A stretch of DNA of 64,000 nt from Cryptomeria japonica (Eukaryota; Streptophyta; Pinopsida; Cupressales; Cupressaceae): contig NC_081410.1 of assembly GCF_030272615.1 (NCBI RefSeq), positions 506,024,442 through 506,088,441 on the forward strand, read 5' to 3'. Shown one piece after another: positions 11,938 through 23,932 of the stretch (position 1 is the first letter of the stretch; every line of letters starts with the position of its first letter). Both the position numbers and the translations under genes were made by a program. Below the pieces are notes generated by a model that had not been told where the DNA came from, did no database searches, and saw nothing but the letters and a program-made list of their open reading frames with translations.

Positions 11938-13759
11938 ATGAGTTTTACCACTATTAGTCCTACCTATACTATCCCTGTTAGACGAAGCATTAGAATTAAG
12001 GCCTCCCAAGGTTTAATTACTGAGGAGATGGAACTTAATTTGGGTGACTTCTTTAATGAGGATCATGCTAATTCTTTCAATCCTAATCATGTGCCTATTT
12101 ATCCCATTGATGAATCCCATGATAAAGAAGAAACTTTAACTAGGGTCTCTATAGATAAACTTTCCAAATTGGACAATCAATTTGATAACTTTCAACAATG
12201 GATGTCCCAATAATACCCTAGTAGTGAAGCTCTTCCATTAATTGATGGCCTTAAGCACATGATTCAAAGTGATAAGAATAGAATTGATATATTGCATGGC
12301 ATTGCACATATTGTTGATTATAATGTCATGCCTATCAAGAGTTGTGCTGAAACCCTAGGTTATTCACAACCTTCAACACGAGTCAATCCTTCTATTCCTT
12401 TGACTACTCTTATGATTAGTATTCCTACTTTTACCTCCATCATCATGGTCACTTCAACTCAAAATGTCAAGGGGGCAAATTCCTCTTCTTCATTAAATCC
12501 TCCATCTTTGCCTATGTCTTCTATAAGTGTTCCTATTATCCCTCAACCAATCAATGTGACACAAGGGGGCAATTCCTTCAACAACTTTGTTCCTCCTTTA
12601 AGTGTCCCTATTCCTACCCAATCATCACCTATGCCTACTTATCATGATGTCACACCATCTTATTCTTAGTCCATGCCTTCTTTCAATAACATCACACCAC
12701 CTTCTCAATCAACTATGTCTAACATCAATTCTTCTACCAAAGCGATAATTAACAATCTTGCTTAAACCGTGTCTTCCTTGCAACAACAAATTGCTTCTAT
12801 GAGTCAATCCATGTTTAGTGTGCCCACCTTTGATGTTGCGAGCCCAATTTCTCTTGATATTGTTAAAGCCATGCCACCTAGACACGTTGAGGTCCCTCAA
12901 TTAGAACTCTATAATGGAAAAGGTGATCCTCTTACACATGTCAAAACATTCCAAACCTTGTGTACTTACTTTGCTTATGATCAAAGATTGCTTGCAAAAC
13001 TGTTTACAAGAATATTGAGAGATAAGGCTTTACAATGGTATTGCTCTTTGCCTTCTTATTCTATCACTTATTTTCAACAACTGGCAAATGCTTTCAATTT
13101 CAAAACAACATTGGTCCTAAAATCACTTTGACTGATTTAATGCATTGTAAACAAGGTGTTAAAGAAAAAGTGACTGATTTCATTGGTAGATATAAGCCTG
13201 CGTGCTCAAATTTCTTTTCCTGTACCAAATAATGATATTCAAATAATTTTCATTTCTAATTTGCAAAAAGATATTAGGGAAAAGCTTCTTTTGTTTGATT
13301 TTACTTCCTTTCCGTAGTTGTGTGCAACACTCCACAATTATCAACTGGCTGTGAGTCAAATGGAGCAATCCACTCCTATGGCTCCGAGTGATAAGGGGGA
13401 GAGTGTTCAACAACCATTTGCGAAGTTCAAACCAACAAAAAGATTCATCAAGTTCAATGATACAATCAACAACAACAATGTGAATGCTACAACAGGTGTG
13501 CCTTCTATTTCTAAAATTTTTCAAAGAGAAAGACAGTTTACTCCTTTGAATGAATCTTTACATAGTATTATGTCTCAGTTGTTGGAAAAAAATGTTATCA
13601 AACTTCCTCCTATAAAACTAGTTGATCCTTCTAAAACTTGCATCCCCTTATTTTGATAACAATTCATTTTGTCAATTTCATCGTCAGCTTGGTCATGATA
13701 CTATGAAATGTTTCGCATTGAAAAATAAGATTCAAGAATTGATTGATAATAATACTATA
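11938..13759 (+). pseudogene. E1 gag, N-terminal part, degenerate
   Basis: The frame starts at ATG 11938 (MSFTTISPTYTIPVRRS) and aligns along its length with the intact E4 gag. In-frame stops lie at TAA 12211-12213, TAG 12667-12669 and TAA 12763-12765. A deletion after 13097 and further small indels near 13197 and 13640 shift the frame. The Retrotrans_gag-like core (PQLELYNGKGDPLTHVKTF) is at about 12895-13110. The zinc-knuckle variant CQFHRQLGHDTMKC is at about 13670-13715. The gene stops at 13759 where E2 is inserted, and resumes at 45320. Not functional. Confidence 0.85.
13755..13759 (+). repeat. E2 target-site duplication, left copy
   Basis: CTATA here and CTATT at 45315-45319 flank E2. 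They match at four of five bases and fall at the same codons of E1 gag. Confidence 0.7.
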
Positions 13760-15017
13760 TGTAGACACCTAAAAATGTCTCATTGATCATGTACTAATTA
13801 TTCCTCTAATTGATTAAATATTCTTTAATTATTTAATTAAGTTAATTAATCATATTCTTCTAATTATATTTCCTCATCATCTTACTAATTATTATATTTA
13901 TTGTTCTATCATTATTTAATCATTTTAATCATTTTCTAAATATTAATTAAATATTTATTATTTTAATTAATTCTGATTAATTCCCCAATTTAAATAATCT
14001 TTATTATTTAAATAATTCTATTCTTAATTTCTATCTCTAATCATTTAATCATTAACCCTTTTCTAAATATTAATTAAATATTTATTATTTAATTAATTAT
14101 GATTTTATCCTTTAAATTAAATAATCTTTATTATTTAATTAAGTTCCATTCCTAAATAATTAAATAGTTTCTTTAAATTATTTAATTAACTAATTAATTC
14201 TTCCATTTCCAAATCCTCAAATTCTAATTTCATTTAATTTCTTATTTCTTCTAATTTCTTCCAAATTCAAATACATGAGCATGATTTCAAAAATCAAATT
14301 GAAAATCAAAGTCAAGTTCTAAATATATTCAAATGCTAAATTGAATTAAATAAATTTAATTATTTGAACTAAAATATGCAAAGATTAAATTGAAAATCTA
14401 AGTTAAAATGCAAGCACATGCTAAATTAATTAATTCAATCAATCAATTAATTAAATCGTTATCTCTCCAATCTCTATTTCCATCTTTTAGTTAGCTTTTT
14501 CTAAATAAAGCTTTCTTTGTCATCTTCTTTGTTTCCTCCAATCATTATTTTTCTTCCTCCAGTTAGCTTTTTCTCAATCAGTTAACTTAATTAATCTATT
14601 CAATCTATTATGTTTCACCTCCAAATCAGCAGTTCAACTATCAATTTTCATTTGAGCTCACCTGAGTTCCACCTCTTGATCAATTTGTTCCACCTTTCAA
14701 TCAATCTCATCCAAAAATCTATAAATTGAGCATCTGATCTCCATTTTCAATTATCACGAACTTTGAATCTTTGTGTCACTTACAGGTTACCAAAACAATA
14801 TCTGAGAGCCATCATACCACAGAGAAGAGAAGAGCAATGAAAGTTATATGCAATCACATAATAGTGAGTCTTTAATTGATTTCATTTTTAGTTCCTATTT
14901 TTCTTGATTGTGTTATTTCATTGTCTGTTTGTTAGAATTCTTGGATTAGATAGGGATTCATGATTTCCCTTTGTTTCTAAATGATATTTTGATTAAGATG
15001 AATTTTACTTGCACACA
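13760..15017 (+). repeat. E2 5' LTR
   Basis: 1,258 bp, TGTAGACACC to TTGCACACA. Very AT-rich with many TTAATTAA-like words in the first 650 bp. TATAAATTG at about 14720 is a likely TATA box. It matches the split 3' LTR closely. Confidence 0.9.
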
Positions 15018-15020
15018 TTT

Positions 15021-15589
15021 TGGTGAACCCGACGTGAAACACAACTAATTTACCTTCTCTGTTCTCTGCGTAATTTTTGTAGGTCGTACGGATTTTACAT
15101 TTTTTTTTACAGATTTCGCACGTATTTTGAGAACAAATTTTTCATCACGCAATCGCGCTTACATCGTCACGCAATCGCATAGACAACGCTACGCATTTGA
15201 TCTGATAGGGTTACACAATCGCCCTTTCGAGGTCACACAATCACCCTTTCCAGATCATGCATTCGTAGGGAAAATCACTGTTTAATTTTTTTATTTTGTC
15301 TATTATTTGATCTGTCTAATTTTGTCTAAAATTGGCTTAATCTGGAAACAAATTACTTTTATTTCATGATTTGATTATAATAGTTTATGGCAAGAAAGGT
15401 ACAGTTCAAGATTTCAGGTGCAAGAAGGACGAAAGAACAAAGAAGATGGGCCAAAGGCTATGGAGCTATCAAAAGGTTCTCCAAGCAGAAAAACATATAC
15501 AAGATTCAGAAGATCAATTGGCCTTTGATAGATATAATAGCTTAGTTCTTTCTTGTCAAGTTAAATACGATCTAATCACTATTGAATGG
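15021..15589 (+). other. E2 primer site and first part of leader
   Basis: TGGTGAACCCGACGTGAA at 15021-15038 is followed by untranslated sequence. At 15155-15265 a motif like CACGCAATCGC recurs about six times at 20-30 bp spacing (CACGCAATCG, TACGCATTTG, CACAATCGCC, CATGCATTCG). The same motif series reappears at 24035-24190, beyond the E5 insertion. No supportable gene. Confidence 0.6.
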
Positions 15590-16186
15590 TGTAGACGTAT
15601 AAAAATGACCATATTCCTAAATGAATATTTAATGTTCATTTTATTCTCATTCCTCTATTTAGTTAAATCTAATTTAATTAAATCACCCACATTCTTCTAT
15701 TTAATTAAATAAATTATTTAATTTATTTCATTTAATTGTATAAATCATTTTATTTAATTAAAACCCCTCTCCCTACTTTTTAATTAAATTAACATTTAAT
15801 TAAATAGTTTACCCCAATTAAATAAATCTAATTTATTTAAATCCCCAACTTGCAACCAAATTGAAATAAAATAATTTATTTTAATTAAAGTCTATTTTCC
15901 TCACCCACTTGCATTTTCCTACATCTCCCACTTGCATCCTAACCCTCTTCCTAAATTTTTCTAGAATCCATCTAATCCTAATCAATTAACCTAAACCCAT
16001 CAATTATCCCCTTTCCCTAAATTTGAGGACGTCACTTCTCAAATTTGGAGTAAAGTCTTCAAAAGGCATTAAAACCTTTATGCCTTCAACAAGCTAACTT
16101 GTTGAATACCCCCAAATTTGGAAGGACTCTTACAAATTTGTCCCCAAATTCTTCAAACCATTAATGGTTAACTAACCCTTAGTGGA

Positions 16187-17962
16187 ATGGAGCTGGGAGG
16201 AATAGTAAGCGGCAATGGGAGAACTCAAAATTCAAATTCTCTGAAAGGCGGGAACTCTAGTTCCAATGGTGGGAGCAGCCAGAATGAAGTTTTTGGTCCT
16301 ATAGGAGAGAAGGACAAGCTTCCGGATATTCCGAAGGCTGTTGACATTCCATAGTCTGATGGTACTCTGCCAGAGAAGAAAGCTAGTTCTGGGTTTTCGG
16401 GGGAGGGGTCTAGTGGGGGTTCCAGCCCACGTGAAGAGCCCTTGGAGAATGGAAAAGAATCTAGAAAATGGTCATCCCTTTTTGGAACAAAACCATCTGG
16501 TAAATCCTCTTTACCTCCTGTCAAGAATATTTTTGATCCAACTGGTGGAAAGTTCGCTATCTCTATCCCTGATCTGGTTCTGGATCATAATATAAACAAC
16601 ATGTCGAACTCCCTGGTAGGCAAATTTATGGTTTCCCGCCCAAACATCAAAGTTGTTAGGGTTTACGTCAAACGAAAATGGGCTCTGAAGGGTAACGTTG
16701 AAATCTTGGCATTGCCTAAAGGCCTCCTTTCTTTTACTTTCTCGTGTGAAGAAGATAAATTAAGGATACTTTGTGGTAGTCCTTGGATGGTAGGAAGGAC
16801 AACCTTGGTCCTTCGGAAATGGCATCTGAATCTGAATATGAATGACTCTCTTTTGGCACAAGTTCGAGTTTGGGTAAAGTTACCAGGCCTGCCTCTTGAA
16901 TATTGGGCAGAAAGTGTCTTCTCAGGAATAGCAAGTTCCTTTGGTGAACTCCTCTCGATAGACCTAGTTACAGCATCTAAAAGGAGACTCACTCATGCTA
17001 GGTTTTGTGTAGGGATAGCTCATGATGCAGATATGCCAGAACAGATAGATATAGTTTCAAAGTTGGGGACATGGAAACAACAAATAGAATATGAATCTAT
17101 CCCCTTTGCCTGCTTCCATTGCAAGAAAGTAGGCCACTGGGCAAAATCTTGTCCTATCAAGCCTAAAGGAGAGCTCAAGCAGACTAAACCCCTGGGTGAA
17201 AGTAAAAAGGTTCCAGAAAAAAAGGTTTGGCAAGTTAAAAACTCAAAAAATAAGGAAGCTGACTTTGTTGACAACAACAGTTTTGAACCCTTAGGGGAAA
17301 ATAAGGAAGCGGTCTCCTCAACTTCCATTTCCAACCTTCCAATACAGGAAGTATTGAGGAGTGATTCAACAAAAGTTAACAACCCCGTGACAGAGCAGAT
17401 CCGAATAGAGGAATTGAAAGAATAGACTGTATCTTCAAACGATATAGCCGAAGTGGTAATTGCTGACACTTTTGCTGGTAAAGAAATGCAAAATAAAGAG
17501 GAACAACCTGAGGAAGGGGAGATCACTAGCTCCCAAGAAGAGAAGACTGACTCATCCCCATTTATGAACAATACCGAAAAGCAAGAAGCTCAAAAATGTA
17601 CTATACCGAGTATGAACCTTTCAGATTCAGATCAAAATTTAAAATTAGTGAATAGTGCATCACAAGATTCCATAACCCCTAAATGGGGCAATGAAGAGGA
17701 AATTTCCAGACTCCTCAGTAATTCTGAAGTGGTTCTTGAGAAAGAAGTTGACTAGAAAATACCAAAATATAGGAACAAGAAAGGTTCCACTCCCTCGGCT
17801 TCACAACTAAGGAAATCCAGCAAAATTGCTTAAGTTGATGTTGGGTACATTTCCTCTTCCCCAGGTCGACCTTCTAACCACAAAGTTAGAGACAAGGAGG
17901 CCAGTAAGAACATTGCAAATGGGACTCAAAAAACTCTTAAGGAGTTAGGAATCGGTAAGTAA
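16187..17962 (+). pseudogene. LINE E6 ORF1 (DUF4283 and zinc-knuckle protein)
   Basis: 591-codon frame from ATG 16187 to TAA 17960-17962, with premature stops TAG 16352, TAG 17423, TAG 17753 and TAA 17831. After a Gly/Ser-rich N-terminus, residues about 120-300 form a DUF4283-like domain, including LLSFTFSCEEDKLRILCGSPW and VWVKLPGLPLEYW. A CCHC knuckle, CFHCKKVGHWAKSC, follows at about 17108-17152. The rest is acidic and Lys-rich. This domain order is typical of plant L1 ORF1, an RNA-binding protein of the retrotransposition particle. ORF2 starts two bases after its final stop, a spacing suited to reinitiation. Confidence 0.85.
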
Positions 17963-17964
17963 CT

Positions 17965-20900
17965 ATGAAGATTATCTCTTGGAATATTAGGGGACTTAAT
18001 AATCTTCATAAACATGATATTATTAGGAATATGATAAGGGATAGTAAACATGATGTTTTTCTAATTCAAGAGACCAAAATGAGTAGAGAAAAAGTTGAAA
18101 CTCTAAAGTTTTTTAAAAATGGGAGTATCAGTGGTGGAAGCTCGGAAGGTGCTTCAGGAGGTATAGCTACTATGTGGAATCTCAATAGTGTTAGAGGACA
18201 TGTTCTTATTCAAGAAATTTTTTTCTCTTGCATTAGATTTGATAATTTAAAAGATGGAACATCATGGGTCCTCACCAACATATATGCACCCAACACCTTG
18301 AAAGCTAGAAACACCTTCTGGAAAAAACTTATAGAAACTATGGACAGTTTCAAGAATCTCAGTTGGCAGGTCATGGGAGACTTTAATACTCCTTTGAGAG
18401 AGGAGGAAAAGTTTGGTGGAAGCCCCTCTCAATTTGAAAGTAGGTTGGCCCTTATGGATTTCATAAATACTCAGGCTCTCAATGATGTGGAGATACAGGG
18501 ATGCAATTACACATGGACTAATAGGAGAAATGGCAATGATATTATCCAAGTTCGCCTTGACAGGGCTCTTATTTCTGATGACTGGTTCAAACATTATTTC
18601 TGCTCTCTGTCTGCTCACATTCAGGTTGGGTCTGATCATTTTCCCATCACTCTCTTTGCTGATCCTATTAATAGAAGAAGACATTTTCCTTTTAGATTTG
18701 AAAAAATGTGGATTCATCACCCTGATATTACTTGTAATATTTAGAATTGGTGGAATATCCAAGTTGAGGGCACTACTATGTACAGAGTTGTGAAGAAACT
18801 CAAAAGTGTTAAGGACAATATAAGACTCTAGAATAAATCTAGTTTTGGGAACATTTTTGAGGCCAAAGGTAAAGTCCAAGATGACCTCAAGAAAATACAG
18901 GTCCAAATTCAGAAGGATGGTTTCTCTACTGTGTCTATTGCTGAAGAAAACGAGACCCTTAAAAAATACCATGAAATCATTGCTAAAGAGGAAAATTTTT
19001 GGAAACAGAGTTCAAGATGCACTTGGCTAAAGGAAGGAGATAGGAATACAAGATTCTTTCATATGTCGACTATCAAACATAAAGCGGCAAATAGGATCAC
19101 CAAACTGGCAGTGGACAGCGGGGAGCTATTTAAGGAGGAAGAGATAAGGAATGAGGCCAAAAGGTACTTCTCAGATCTTCTAAGGAGGGATCACAGGTTG
19201 GATGTTGATGCTCAATCTTCCTTTCTTCAAAATATTCCTTGCCTCATTAATGAGCAGATGAATGCCTCCCTTTCTTCCATACCTTCGATCATGGAAATAA
19301 AAAATGCTATTTTTTCCTTTGATGGTAATAAAGCTCCCAGTCCAGATGGCTTCCCCATGTTCTTCTTCCAAGATTTCTGGGACATTGTAGGGAAAGATGT
19401 TTCCAACGGGGTCAAGGAATTTTTTGGGGCTAGAAGACTTTTGAAAGAAATTAATGGCACTTTCATTGCACTTATTCCCAAAATTCAAGGTGCTGACTCC
19501 ATGGACAAGTTCAGACCAATCAGCTTATGTAACTAATTTTATAAGATTATTTCCAAGGTTCTTACTACCAAAATCCTGATTGTCCTTCCCTCTTTGATTA
19601 ATCATCAGCAAAATGGTTTTGTCCTAGGAAGAGAAATTCTTGACTCCATTATTACTCTCCATGAGAATATTCATTCTCTTGTAAGGGGCAAGAAACAGGG
19701 TCTCATCCTCAAGCTTGATCTCTCTAAGGCCTATGACCGGGTTGATTGGTCTTTTCTTGTGAAGGTTCTTGTGGCTTATGGCTTCTCCTCCAAATGTGTT
19801 GACCTCTTTAGTCAGCTTATTACCTCAGCCTCTTTTGCTGTTCTTGTGAATGGATCACCATCCCCCTTCTTCCAAGCGTCTAGAGGATTGAGGCAAGGGG
19901 ATCCCATTTCCCCTATCCTCTTCATTATTATGGCTGAATGTTTTGGTAGGTATATGGAAAGCATGGTGATGCGAGGATCTTTTAAGGGACTTCAACCTTC
20001 TTCAGCTGATCATACCTATTCTCACCAACAATTTGTGGATGATACCATTGTCATGGGGGAATCAAGTATCTTAGAAGCTAGAGCCTTGAAGGACACTCTT
20101 TTTAAGTTTGCCTCTGCATCTGGTCAGCTCATTAATTGGGTCAAAAGCGAAGTTTTTTTCATCAATACTCCAGAGAGAAGACAACATAGAATCAGTAGAA
20201 TTCTGGAATGTCGGATTGCTGATCTTCCTACCACTTATCTTGGCCTCCCATTGGGCATTTCTCCTCCTAATTCTTTTTGGAGCTCCCTGGTGGACAAATT
20301 TCATAAAAGGTTAGTTGGATGGAAAGGAGCCCTTTTAAGTCAAGCTGGAAAGCTTCAACTTCTAAAGGCTTCTCTTCAAAGCATACCTATCTATGCCCTC
20401 AGCCTTTTTAGAATTCCAGTAAAGTATGCTGATGCTATTGAAAAAATTCAAAGAAATTTTCTCTGGTTAGGGGTTGAGGAAAAGAAAAGAATGTCTCTCA
20501 TGGCTTGGGATCAGGTATGCAGACCAAAAAGTAAAGGTGGTCTGGGCTTGAGAAGAATCCGGACCCTAAGTGAAGCTCTCATGTCTAAACAGGTTTGGAG
20601 AATGTTCCACTCAGATAGTGAATGGTGTAAAATCTGGAGAAGTAAGTATTCTCTTCTGTCCTCTTCTCTTTCCTCTTTTATCAATTTTGATATTAGTATG
20701 AATGGGTCCCATATCTGAAATCATGCCTCTAAGTGTAGAGACAACATTGCTAAAGGGGTTATATGGAAAGTAGGCAATGGCAGGAAAATTAAATTCTGGG
20801 AAGATCCCTGGCTTTTTGATAAATCTTTGATTGATATCCCAGAATGGCCCCCTTATGCCTCCTCCTGTATTAGAACTTTTGGTCCTTTAGTTGAAGGGTA

Positions 20901-22125
20901 TTGGATAGGCAATAAATGGCAGAATATTGAAAGTATCCACCCAAACCTTATTAAGCTTAAAAACCATCTGTCATTGGTTTGGTTGAATAAAGAGGAAGAC
21001 TCCCTCATTTGGAAATATGAACCTAAAGGTAATATTACTGTCTCTTCTATGTATGGTGTTATCTCCCCTGCCCCTTCTGAAAATCCTTTCTGGTCTAAAG
21101 CTTGGATAAAGGGTCTAATCCCTAAAATCAATTTTTTCTATTGGACTATTCTTCAAAATAAAATCTTGACCTTAGATAACCTAAAGGGCATAGGTTTTTC
21201 TTTCCCTAATAGATGTGCTCTGTGTCTTGAGGAGGAAGAGTCTGTGGACCATCTGGCCATCCACTGTTCCTATTCTGCTTCTATCTGGGAAAGATTTCTT
21301 AAGAGTTTTTGCATTGATTGGGTGTTTCCTAACACTATCAGTGATTTGTTCTACTCCTGGAATTATCATTGGTTTAACTCCTTTTTGAGAACTCTATGGC
21401 AGCTATCTCTCCCTCACATTCTGTGGGGGTTATGGAAAGAAAGAAACAATCGTATTTTCAGGGACAACTCTCTTACTCAGGATATTGTTTTCTAGAAAAT
21501 AAAATGGGCTATAGTGGAGAACATTAGGATCATTGGGCCCCCCTGCTTTTCGGCCAACCCTTTGGAATCTCATATTTTAAGTTCTTAGAGTTTGAAGAAT
21601 GTTGACAATTTTGATCCCAAGCAAAACAAAATATTAGAAGCAAGATGGCAAACTCCCCCTCATGGTTGGTTCAAAGTCAATTTCGATGGTGCTGCAAAAG
21701 GTAGTTCGGGCCCTGCGGGATGTGGAGCTATTCTTAGAGATGATAAAGGTATATGTAAGGAAATGATTGCTATTCCAATAGGAAGCCAAACAAACCACAA
21801 GGCAGAAGCAATGGTAGCTCTCCAAGGCATTCTCCTCGCAAAAAGATGGAATTGCCCCTACCTATGGATTGAAGGGGACTCTAACAACATCATTAAATGC
21901 CTCAAGGGGACCTCTAAGCCCTCATGGTCTATCAATAACATTATAAAGGCTGCTAGAGACCTCATTAACACTTTTGAGAAAAGTTTCATATCTCATATTT
22001 ACCGTGAAGCTAATGGTTCTGCTGACTGGGCAACCAATGTGGCAATCAATCAAGATGAATTGATTACTTGGAAGGGAGAACAGGGCCTCCAAGAGGATGT
22101 CAGATTAATCATTTTTAAGGATTGA
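17965..22125 (+). pseudogene. LINE E6 ORF2 (endonuclease, reverse transcriptase, RNase H)
   Basis: 1,387-codon frame from ATG 17965 to TGA 22123-22125. Premature stops are TAG 18742, TAG 18829, TAA 19534, TGA 20716, TAG 21493 and TAG 21586. An APE-type endonuclease opens it (KIISWNIRGLNN, then LIQETKMS and VMGDFNTP). Reverse transcriptase follows with LKLDLSKAYDRVDW and the catalytic box FVDD at 20032-20043, where plant LINEs often have FADD or YADD. The zinc domain CALCLEEEESVDHLAIHC is near 21211-21266. A C-terminal RNase H has FDGAAKG, the NHKAEA glutamate, EGDS, and HIYREANGSAD. It nicks the target, copies LINE RNA and removes the template. As it stands it cannot make full-length protein. 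Confidence 0.92.
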
Positions 22126-22150
22126 TACAATAGCACCCCAAAGATCATTA

Positions 22151-22867
22151 ATGGTCAAAATAATAATGAAATAGATTAAAAGGAGTGCTTCGAGCTATTC
22201 TAATATTGTCAGTACCAGTTTCCAGATTCTAGAAACTATCAGCAGAACCCAATTTCTGGAAATTATCAGCAGAATCCAGTTTCTGGAAATTATCAACAGA
22301 ATCCAGATTCTAGAAACTATCAGCAGAATCCAGATTTTGGAAACTATCAGCAGAATCCAGATTCTGGAAACTATCAATAGAATTCAGATTCTAGAAACTA
22401 TCAGCATTGGCGAAGGGAAGTCTAAAGCAGATTATGTGGAGGATTTGACCAAAACTATTGGTAGAGCTGAAAATATGAGAGACTTCAACCCCAGATTTGA
22501 GCAAATTGAGAAAGACCTGATTGAGAGGAAAGCTAATGCCAATGCTATGTATTAAACAATGGCGGAAACTGTCAATAAAGTTAGCAAAATTAAGGAATGG
22601 CTTAAAATTATCGCCGAGCAAAGCTTAAACATTCTGAAGGCCTCTGCTGGCAAAACCAAAACCCTCATCAGCAATTTGGAGGAGAAGGATACCCTGGAAA
22701 TTGACCTTGACACTAAAAAAACATGAGATTTTCAAGGACCCAAAACAAGAACTAGTGGTAAAAAGAAGGAGAAGAGGCCAAATAAGGACTTGGATGAACT
22801 TAAAGCTACTTTGGCTAATTACAACCAGCTAATGATTAAGGCGGAGGACCTCCTAAAGGCCTTATAA
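22151..22867 (+). pseudogene. LINE E6 third frame with 9-residue repeats and coiled coil
   Basis: This begins 25 bases after ORF2. One frame runs from ATG 22151 to TAA 22865-22867 (239 codons), with stops TAG 22172, TAA 22553 and TGA 22724. Residues about 20-85 are about seven repeats of a 9-residue unit (ETISRIQIL). Charged helical sequence follows (ADYVEDLTKTIGRAENMRD, FEQIEKDLIERKA), then a Lys-rich patch (GKKKEKRPNKDLDELKATL). It looks like a coiled-coil protein. Its codon frame is kept open across the minisatellite and about 450 bp beyond it, which argues for real coding. I know of no standard third ORF in plant L1 elements. It might instead be captured sequence. Confidence 0.5.
22213..22408 (+). 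repeat. 27-bp minisatellite in LINE E6
   Basis: About seven copies of a 27-bp unit beginning AACTATCAGCAGAATCCAG. It is open in two frames: ETISRIQIL, which continues into the downstream third frame, and NYQQNPDSG, which meets a stop at the sixth copy and leads nowhere. Confidence 0.85.
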
Positions 22868-23054
22868 TTGTGCAGTGTTCTCTGGTTTCTTCATTTTTTT
22901 GTTTTTGCCCTCTGCTGTCCTTTCTGTTTACTGGCTTTATTGCCAGTCTTTGTTTTAGTTGTTCTTTCTTGGTCTGGATTCTCTTTGATGATCCTGTTTA
23001 ATATCCTTTGTTAAAGGTTTCGGGTCCTTAAAACCTATTTTTCCTATTAATCAG
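22868..23054 (+). other. LINE E6 3' UTR
   Basis: T-rich sequence ending GGTCCTTAAAACC, TTTTTCCTATTAATCAG, directly followed by the right TSD. No gene seen. Confidence 0.7.
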
Positions 23055-23932
23055 AACTAACCCTTAGTGGCATGGGTAGAGACTTTTTGACTAACTTAAT
23101 CCTCATCTAACCTAGGGGTGTCATCAAGCATTCATTGCTTTGACCATGGTTATCCCTTTAACCTTTGCACAAGAGTTTACCCCTTGGGTAAAAACTTTAT
23201 CCATTGGATAACCCTAACCTAACCTTAAACCTTACCTTCTAAGGTAACCATGAGGTCTTCTCAAGTATTTAATGCTTCTTACCTCTCCTCTCAAGTAATC
23301 TTATGTTGACAATTGTCACCATTTCATTGGTGAGAATTGTAAACATGGATTGATAACTTTCAATCCCGACCCTTGATTAACTCCTCCAATCTTGACCATC
23401 CATTGCCCTATTTTTCCTATAAATAGAGCTCTCATTCCTCCATTTAAAAAAAGATCCAAGCTTTTAGCATCTCACTTATACTCAATTTTAGCATACATCT
23501 AGCCTCTCTTTGTAATAGGAATTAATCTAATAAGCATTTTAGAGCATTTGTATTATCATTAGCTTAAATCATATAACTAGTATATCATGTTAGGATAGTA
23601 TTGCTACTAACCTTGTCATCTTATAATCTAGTTTAACTCATTTGTAGCATCATGCATAAATAGGATGCATTCATGTTAAAATCAATCTAAAGCATCCCTC
23701 ATTCTTGCATTCGTCATCTCTAAGTCACTTTGCTCAATGATCTGAGAGCAAAGACATTGACTTGAGGGACCTTGTGAGATAGAGAACCATGGAACCTACC
23801 TTGGGAAGTTGAGTCATTCCTCATGACTCCATAAATTTCACCAAGAAGTCCTATGGGTGTGTGGACAAGCCCTTTGAGCATTATTTTCATATTTTGAGTT
23901 TCATCGCCCCGCTTTTCCCACATACAAATGGA

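Larger units (their letters stand above)
16186..23054 (+). mobile_element. E6: L1-type LINE with three coding frames
   Basis: A perfect 16-bp TSD (AACTAACCCTTAGTGG) at 16170-16185 and 23055-23070 bounds a full-length LINE of 6.87 kb. ORF1 starts at the second base of the element. ORF1, ORF2 and a third frame follow in order. The 3' UTR is 22868-23054 and has no clear poly-A tail. All frames carry stop codons but no frameshift. Confidence 0.9.
15590..23927 (+). mobile_element. E5: solo LTR split by LINE E6
   Basis: TGTAGACGTATAAAAATG at 15590 to TTTTCCCACATACA at 23927, with perfect TSD AATGG at 15585-15589 and 23928-23932. LTR parts are 15590-16185 and 23071-23927, about 1.45 kb. There is no internal region, so it is the product of LTR-LTR recombination. 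TATAAATA at 23419-23426 is a likely TATA box. A minus-strand relative lies at about 52457-54046. Confidence 0.8.

Noticed and set aside
12259-12669. Separate 136-residue gene
   Set aside because: It is an in-frame piece of E1 gag between two nonsense codons.
22190-22380. 60-residue minus-strand ORF of RIWILLIVS repeats resembling a membrane protein
   Set aside because: It is the antisense of the 27-bp minisatellite. The plus frame continues into the coiled-coil sequence.
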